From assembly GCA_008330645.1 (NCBI GenBank), contig VLTN01000016.1, positions 186,001 to 250,000 of the forward strand: a DNA stretch of 64,000 bases, read 5' to 3'. The DNA is from Cafeteria roenbergensis. Taxonomy: Eukaryota; Sar; Bigyra; Bicosoecida; Cafeteriaceae. Both the position numbers and the translations under genes were made by a program. The notes under the pieces were generated by a model. That model made no database searches and was not told the DNA's origin. It saw only the letters and a list, made by a program, of their open reading frames with translations. Below are positions 60,501 through 64,000 of this stretch, piece after piece (within the stretch, counting starts at the first letter, position 1; each line of letters begins with the position of its first letter).

Positions 60501-60977
60501 CGCGGCGCTGGCTCCCGTCAGGAGCAGCGAGCGCACCGCAAGGGCATGCCCAGCGGCTGGAAATTCGGCCCCGGGTGCCACTGCGCGCCAGCCGCGAAGG
60601 ACGGCGCGACATGCTTCCAGCGTCTCCGCAAGCAGCCCGGCCCGCTCAGCGCCGGCGACTCGCTCGGCCGCCGTAGCCCGGTCCAGCACGCTGTCCGCCG
60701 CAGCAGCTGCCAAGCGCGACCAGTCTGGGAGAGTGACAGCGCCCAGCTCCGCGAGGCCTGCTTCCAGCAGCCGCAGTTGCATTGCCTCGGCGGCCCACCC
60801 CTCTGCCTCGCCATCAGAGCGCTGGCCCCGCGGGCGCAGGCGAGTCTGCCACGGGGCGGCAAGCGCTGGGGCGATGGCCGCCACTGCACTCCCCACTGCG
60901 CTCGTTGGGTCGGCGCGGGCTTGCGTGGCCAGGCACGGGACCAGGGCGGCCAGAGCAGCCACGGCAGCCACGCGCAT
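57567..60977 (-). CDS. GT41-like (OGT/SPINDLY-type) glycosyltransferase with signal peptide
   Basis: 1136 aa from the ATG at 60977, a start that gives a clear signal peptide (MRVAAVAALAALVPCLATQA). The C-terminal half (about 585-1055) follows the GT41 catalytic pattern: LHVGYVTRDI, then VAVDLQGLTMGMEP, APVVVESVGYVGSTGLSNVH, VTADTLTIAVERAW, and the UDP-binding end HAEYLGMLRRVDVFLDSPVY with GSHTTAIDALSQGATVLAWQ. The N-terminal half is Ala/Leu-rich and helical, possibly degenerate TPR-like repeats as in OGT. Known GT41 enzymes transfer GlcNAc or fucose to Ser/Thr in nucleus and cytosol; a secreted or ER-lumenal form is unusual. A final Trp/Arg-rich tail (QWWRPRRHRPG) is extra. A first upstream in-frame codon at 61001 is GTG, so the ATG is preferred. 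Confidence 0.75.
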   Translation of the reverse strand: MRVAAVAALAALVPCLATQARADPTSAVGSAVAAIAPALAAPWQTRLRPRGQRSDGEAEGWAAEAMQLRLLEAGLAELGAVTLPDWSRLAAAAADSVLDRATAAERVAGAERAGLLAETLEACRAVLRGWRAVAPGAEFPAAGHALAVRSLLLTGASAAHAAAAATGQSDLVSESVTLVAVLTNAAHYLDGAARLLRGLPGDAAAGWDVAGTLGSAGVCLGTAPTPQPGVGPGRGRDSAYLTAFAVVPAASTQCMTATAARRSQLLLAASAQLATRAGLIGCSVALGARSEPPHREWGRNTGALERLLRQASPLPEWRRHSASAALAAESALALSNAARANMELGGVPGAWGAVLLAVQVGSDSVSTSTLSLEVHLRVAMRVQPRPTANRVIGLSEALLGPLSPSALAGSAPWPGVCDAIAGDGRLEQLQQAMASEPALLQLLNTRFQLGASWSHSLNRTDALATKRVLVCLSPRSASRLGKLAEVAQEQGSLVEASASAAALARLLLEGSAAGKPPPAGEHRPDDAESAKALCMAALSLGQTEQARLLGPLVLSRRVMAECGAWVRGAAGTLRGASQPRPGGRAPARPSLPLHVGYVTRDIASPTALQQHPVAPILLGLLRSHGDAAVPSVHYTGLASSLTIADLAATHETRRPHSIVERLCAQGSGACCPPGSTLASCMPAEALGQLCSAAGLVGTFGDIACQARTLIHAPAEPASGSLYGDVCGAGPLDVAVDLQGLTMGMEPALLRSLGRGCPAPAPREAPRRLAPVVVESVGYVGSTGLSNVHYVTADTLTIAVERAWAGSHLWFTESALLLPRAQQPPGPAYRRPRAGTQDVTAPGRPIVVASLASARKSLESVTVAWGRALALLALTDNGQRRRPGSGARPGPLCPVELWVRRWPSRGGRVADCAGCAGKPSIVGTVAAASGFPPWCIRGVGHAPSHAEYLGMLRRVDVFLDSPVYGSHTTAIDALSQGATVLAWQGAVPQGRLPASIAAQSSREAGRSMIVRSAKELALVLRRMANPAVASGLRRLLLSGGGGDGTLFDLAEHGRAWQRALALVKEVQAGQAGVQWWRPRRHRPGYGFCEGSRRFIGLESGGVRNCEAGDEPRAASSEPSWRPLHVVVDPLSDWRRRA

Positions 60978-61224
60978 ATCCCCCCGACGGCGACGGCCCA
61001 CCGGCTGGCGAAGCCGTCACGCCCCCAGCCTGCCCGCCCGTGCTTTGTTGGCGAGTGGGCGATGCCGCGGGCGAGCCACGCGGCTGCGGTTCAGTTGTGG
61101 GGGAGAGTGTGCATGCCTCGCCGCGCGCCAGTGCTCTGCGCCTCAGATTTCCAATATTGGGCGTGCGCATACTCTCGCAAAGCGCCCTCTCCCTGGGCCG
61201 CAGCGCGCCTCGTTCGCGCAGAGT

Positions 61225-64000
61225 TCACATGGTTATACACCCGGGGAGGCCATCCGCAGCGGGACGAGCGCGCTTGGCCGGCGCAGCAGAACGCGACGCG
61301 GGCAGAGCTCGCTTGCGGCGGCCATCTGCAACCGTGGACGTGGGGTCGACGTCGTCCCCAGCTTCGTCGGTGGCCTCCTGGCCGCCCACCGCGCCAAAGA
61401 CGCGTGCAACGTGCGTGTCCGCCGCCAGGGCGTCGCGCAGCTCGCGGAGCGTCACGAAGCCGTCCCCGTCAGCGTCGACCCGCTCCAGGAACTCCGCGGC
61501 TGCAGATGCCTTGCGCGCCTCGGTAGCCTCGTCGGCGGTCGCTTGCCTGGCAAGCATGGCAGCCAGCTCCTCTGCCGACAGCCGGCCGTCGCCGTTGAGG
61601 TCGGCGAACTCGAAGAGCATGCCGAGGGCGGTGGCGCGCTGCCCGTGCAGCTGAGCGACGCCGGCGCAGAACTCCGCCATGTCAACCATGCCGTCGCCGT
61701 CCTGGTCAAACGCGTCGAAGAGGCGGCTCAGGGCCGCTGCGTTCACGGCGTCGCCGACCCCAGCGTCGCTTGCGTCGCTCGCGAGGGCAGAGAGCGCCGG
61801 ACCGGAGGACGCCACGTTTGAGCTCGAGGAGTCGCTGGTGCTGGGCAGGCGGGGGCGGGGCGGCGGCGCATTCAGGGAGGCTGAGGCTGCGTGCGCTGCG
61901 CGGTCCGCTTCCGGCCCAGTCCCACCGCAGCCCGTCCCGGATCCGGAGTCGGCTCCGTCGGCAGTCGTGCAGTGGGCCGGCAGAGCCGCTGCGGGCGGAC
62001 CCGCGTTGCCGGAGCCGTCTGCCTTTCCGGGAGGCGAGGCCACTGCTGTTTCCGAGAGAAGCTTTCCGAGGAATGCCACAAACTCGTGGCGCCGCATGAA
62101 CAACGACGTTTGATGCGGCAGGGAGCCGCCTCCAGCGACGCCAGCAGGGCCCAGCAGCGCAGAGCTGCCGCCAGCATCAGATGGGGCAGCGGCAGCGGCA
62201 CCACCACCAGCTGCAGCTGCTGCGGCAGCAGCATCTGCAGCAGCTACAGCAGTGCCGGACGAGGCCGCTGCCGGTGCCGCCGCCGCGAGCCGGCTCTCCG
62301 CCGCCTTCTCCCTGAAGGCATTCACTAGCGCGTCGCTCTTCACCAGGTAGCGCCAACGGGCCACCTGTCGGGCGCGGGCCGCTCTCACCGCCGGGCTGGA
62401 GACAGAGAACACGCTCCCTGCGACAGACGCTGCCTCGGAGCCTGCCCGCGAATTGCTGCTACCCACGGCGGAGTTGGTTCCGGCGAGCGAGGCGGCTCTG
62501 TCGGCCCCGCCAAACACCTCGCCAGCCTGGCTGGCAGAGCTTCCGGCGGCCCCGGAGGCCGCGTCACCGTCTCCTTCGGCGGGAAAGCTCGCCGCCGATC
62601 GCGCCGGCGCAACAGTGCCGTTGGCCGCGCCGTCTGTGCGAGCGGAGCTCGCGGAGCTGGGGAACCCGCCGAGGCTGTGCACCGTGGCCGGGGACGGCAG
62701 CGCGGGCTCGCTCCCCCTTGAGATGGCGGCGTAAACGGGGGGCCCCGCCATCGAGGAGGAGGAGGAGGAGGAGGGGCGTTCGGCCGACTCGTCGGCGGGC
62801 CGGGCTGCAGTGCTGTGGGGAGACTGGCCGATCGCCATGGAGGGCCTCGCAGCCGCGCTGGTCGGGGCGCACTGTGCCACGGCTTCGCGAGCTGCGGCTG
62901 CCGGGGGGTGGGCCATGGAGGAGGAGTGGCGATCCGCTGCCGCTGCCGCTGCCGCTGCCGCTGCTGGTGGTGCAGCTGCCGCTGCTGGTGGTGCAGCTGC
63001 CGGCGCCGGAGCTGGCGCTGCGGCCGCAGACGCCGGGGGCCGGGCCGGGGAGCCGTGCTGGGCGGGAGCCACCCACCCAACGCCGAGCACACGGGCCACG
63101 CTGGTGGTGGACTCTGCCGGGGAAAGCGGCTCGCCAGTTCCGGGGTGGTCCTCAGCGCCCTCGGCAGCTTTCGACGCTTCTGAGTCGGCGACGCTGCGCA
63201 CTGCCGCCAGCCGCACCCGCGCCAGAAGGCTGCCCACGAGGCAGGCGTTGCCGGCGCGCCGCCAGCGGCGTGACACGTTGAACTTGCGCAGCCGCTCGAG
63301 CGCGGCGGCAGTTCCGAGCCCGCTGAGGCTTGCCTCGCCGCGCACAAACGGGTGCAAGGCCACCTCGGCGGCCGTGATCCTGCGATCCGGTCGGGGCTCG
63401 AGCATGCGCCTCACAAGGTCGATGCATTTCGGCGAGCGGGTCGCCCAGGCAGCGCCCACGAGCTTGACCGGGCCGGAAAGGTCGGCCACAGCGGTCAGCG
63501 CTGCCTCTCGCGTGCGGGAAGGGAAGGGAACGCCTCCCACGCACAGCGCGTGCATCACCACGCCCAGCGACCACACATCAGCTGGGGCTCCGTGCTGCCC
63601 GTCGCGCAAGACCTCTGGGGCTGCGTACTGGGGCGTGCCGAGGAAGCGACCTGCAAAGACGTCACTCGGAAACATGTGTGTCGAGTGGGCGTACCCGAAA
63701 TCAGCGAGCACGACGGCGAAGCCCGGGTACTCGGGCTGCGACGTGTCTTGCCGCCCCAGCGGGGGACCGTGCTGCGTCTCGCCAGCGGGCTCGTCGGCCC
63801 GCACGCCCAGCGGGGATGGCTGACCGGTCGAGGTTGCATCTGTCACCGGATGCTCTGCCGCTGTCGGGTCGGGTCCCTCGACCGTGAGAATGTTCTCGGG
63901 CTTGATGTCGCGATGAACGCACCCAGCGGCATGCATGCCGGCGAGGATGAGCGCAAGCTCGCGCACAATCCACGCGACGTGCGGCTCCGTGAGCTGCGTC
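61225..64000 (-). CDS. calcium-dependent protein kinase, N-terminal part outside window
   Basis: The C-terminal lobe of a Ser/Thr kinase is present: catalytic loop CVHRDIKPENIL, metal loop LADFGYA, activation end GTPQYAAPEVL, and helix DVWSLGVVMHALCVGGVPFP. About 450 residues of Ser/Ala/Gly-rich linker follow, then three canonical EF-hands near the C-terminus: DQDGDGMVDMAE, DLNGDGRLSAEE and DADGDGFVTLRE, each with acidic residues at positions 1, 3/5 and 12. This is the CDPK arrangement (kinase then EF-hands), normal in plants, ciliates and apicomplexans, but usual CDPKs have a short junction and four EF-hands. A nuclear-type basic stretch (GRRKRALPASRSAAPAKRAR) follows the EF-hands. The frame runs off the right edge, so the kinase N-lobe and start are missing. 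Confidence 0.82.
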   Translation of the reverse strand, partial: TQLTEPHVAWIVRELALILAGMHAAGCVHRDIKPENILTVEGPDPTAAEHPVTDATSTGQPSPLGVRADEPAGETQHGPPLGRQDTSQPEYPGFAVVLADFGYAHSTHMFPSDVFAGRFLGTPQYAAPEVLRDGQHGAPADVWSLGVVMHALCVGGVPFPSRTREAALTAVADLSGPVKLVGAAWATRSPKCIDLVRRMLEPRPDRRITAAEVALHPFVRGEASLSGLGTAAALERLRKFNVSRRWRRAGNACLVGSLLARVRLAAVRSVADSEASKAAEGAEDHPGTGEPLSPAESTTSVARVLGVGWVAPAQHGSPARPPASAAAAPAPAPAAAPPAAAAAPPAAAAAAAAAADRHSSSMAHPPAAAAREAVAQCAPTSAAARPSMAIGQSPHSTAARPADESAERPSSSSSSSMAGPPVYAAISRGSEPALPSPATVHSLGGFPSSASSARTDGAANGTVAPARSAASFPAEGDGDAASGAAGSSASQAGEVFGGADRAASLAGTNSAVGSSNSRAGSEAASVAGSVFSVSSPAVRAARARQVARWRYLVKSDALVNAFREKAAESRLAAAAPAAASSGTAVAAADAAAAAAAAGGGAAAAAPSDAGGSSALLGPAGVAGGGSLPHQTSLFMRRHEFVAFLGKLLSETAVASPPGKADGSGNAGPPAAALPAHCTTADGADSGSGTGCGGTGPEADRAAHAASASLNAPPPRPRLPSTSDSSSSNVASSGPALSALASDASDAGVGDAVNAAALSRLFDAFDQDGDGMVDMAEFCAGVAQLHGQRATALGMLFEFADLNGDGRLSAEELAAMLARQATADEATEARKASAAAEFLERVDADGDGFVTLRELRDALAADTHVARVFGAVGGQEATDEAGDDVDPTSTVADGRRKRALPASRSAAPAKRARPAADGLPGCITM

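Overview
This is a nuclear contig from a GC-rich, intron-poor eukaryote with compact gene spacing. Spliceosomal introns are about 90-350 bp, nearly always start GTGAG and end in a C-rich GCAG. Twenty protein genes plus a transposon, two tRNA genes and two ankyrin fragments can be supported. Ciliary genes (dynein-2 intermediate chain WDR34/DYNC2I2, and a protist cytoskeletal-type repeat protein next to it) point to a flagellated unicellular organism. No plastid gene is visible. A heterotrophic flagellate, for example a GC-rich stramenopile, would fit, but the sequence does not fix the lineage. Exon models were built by hand: donor/acceptor pairs were accepted only when the codon phase closed exactly and the joined protein matched the known family.

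Left part (1-12000): EMC10 (minus, cut by the left edge); a Gag1-like clamp (DUF4050) protein with a methyltransferase-like N-terminus (plus); an aldo/keto reductase (minus); TTC5/STRAP (minus); then a complete PIF/Harbinger DNA transposon (7453-11872) with inverted ends and a CTG target duplication. The transposon sits in the short divergent promoter between TTC5 and a giant DOCK-family Rho GEF (12012-24811, 4174 aa).

Middle (24800-40300): a duplicated unit of about 555 bp, each copy carrying a tRNA-Arg(ACG) gene divergent from the 5' exons of an ankyrin protein; a FAXC-like GST-fold membrane protein; a long coiled-coil protein; the alpha subunit of cytosolic phenylalanyl-tRNA synthetase (three exons); and a 1343-aa F-x-P/RLY-repeat protein head-to-head with WDR34.

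Right part (40600-64000): a disordered 976-aa protein and a six-TM protein (divergent); TMEM192 with a coiled-coil tail divergent from a 510-aa membrane protein; a helix-hairpin-helix protein; a TPR + F-BAR + KIAA0513/SBF2-type protein divergent from CCDC47; a GT41 (OGT/SPINDLY-like) glycosyltransferase with a signal peptide; and a calcium-dependent protein kinase cut by the right edge.

Functionally the window is a housekeeping mix: ER membrane-protein biogenesis (EMC10, CCDC47), tubulin and cilium biology (TTC5, WDR34), membrane/actin signalling (DOCK, F-BAR) and calcium signalling. No viral, toxin, CRISPR or operon-type system was found. Neighbours are often arranged head-to-head with 200-630 bp between start codons.
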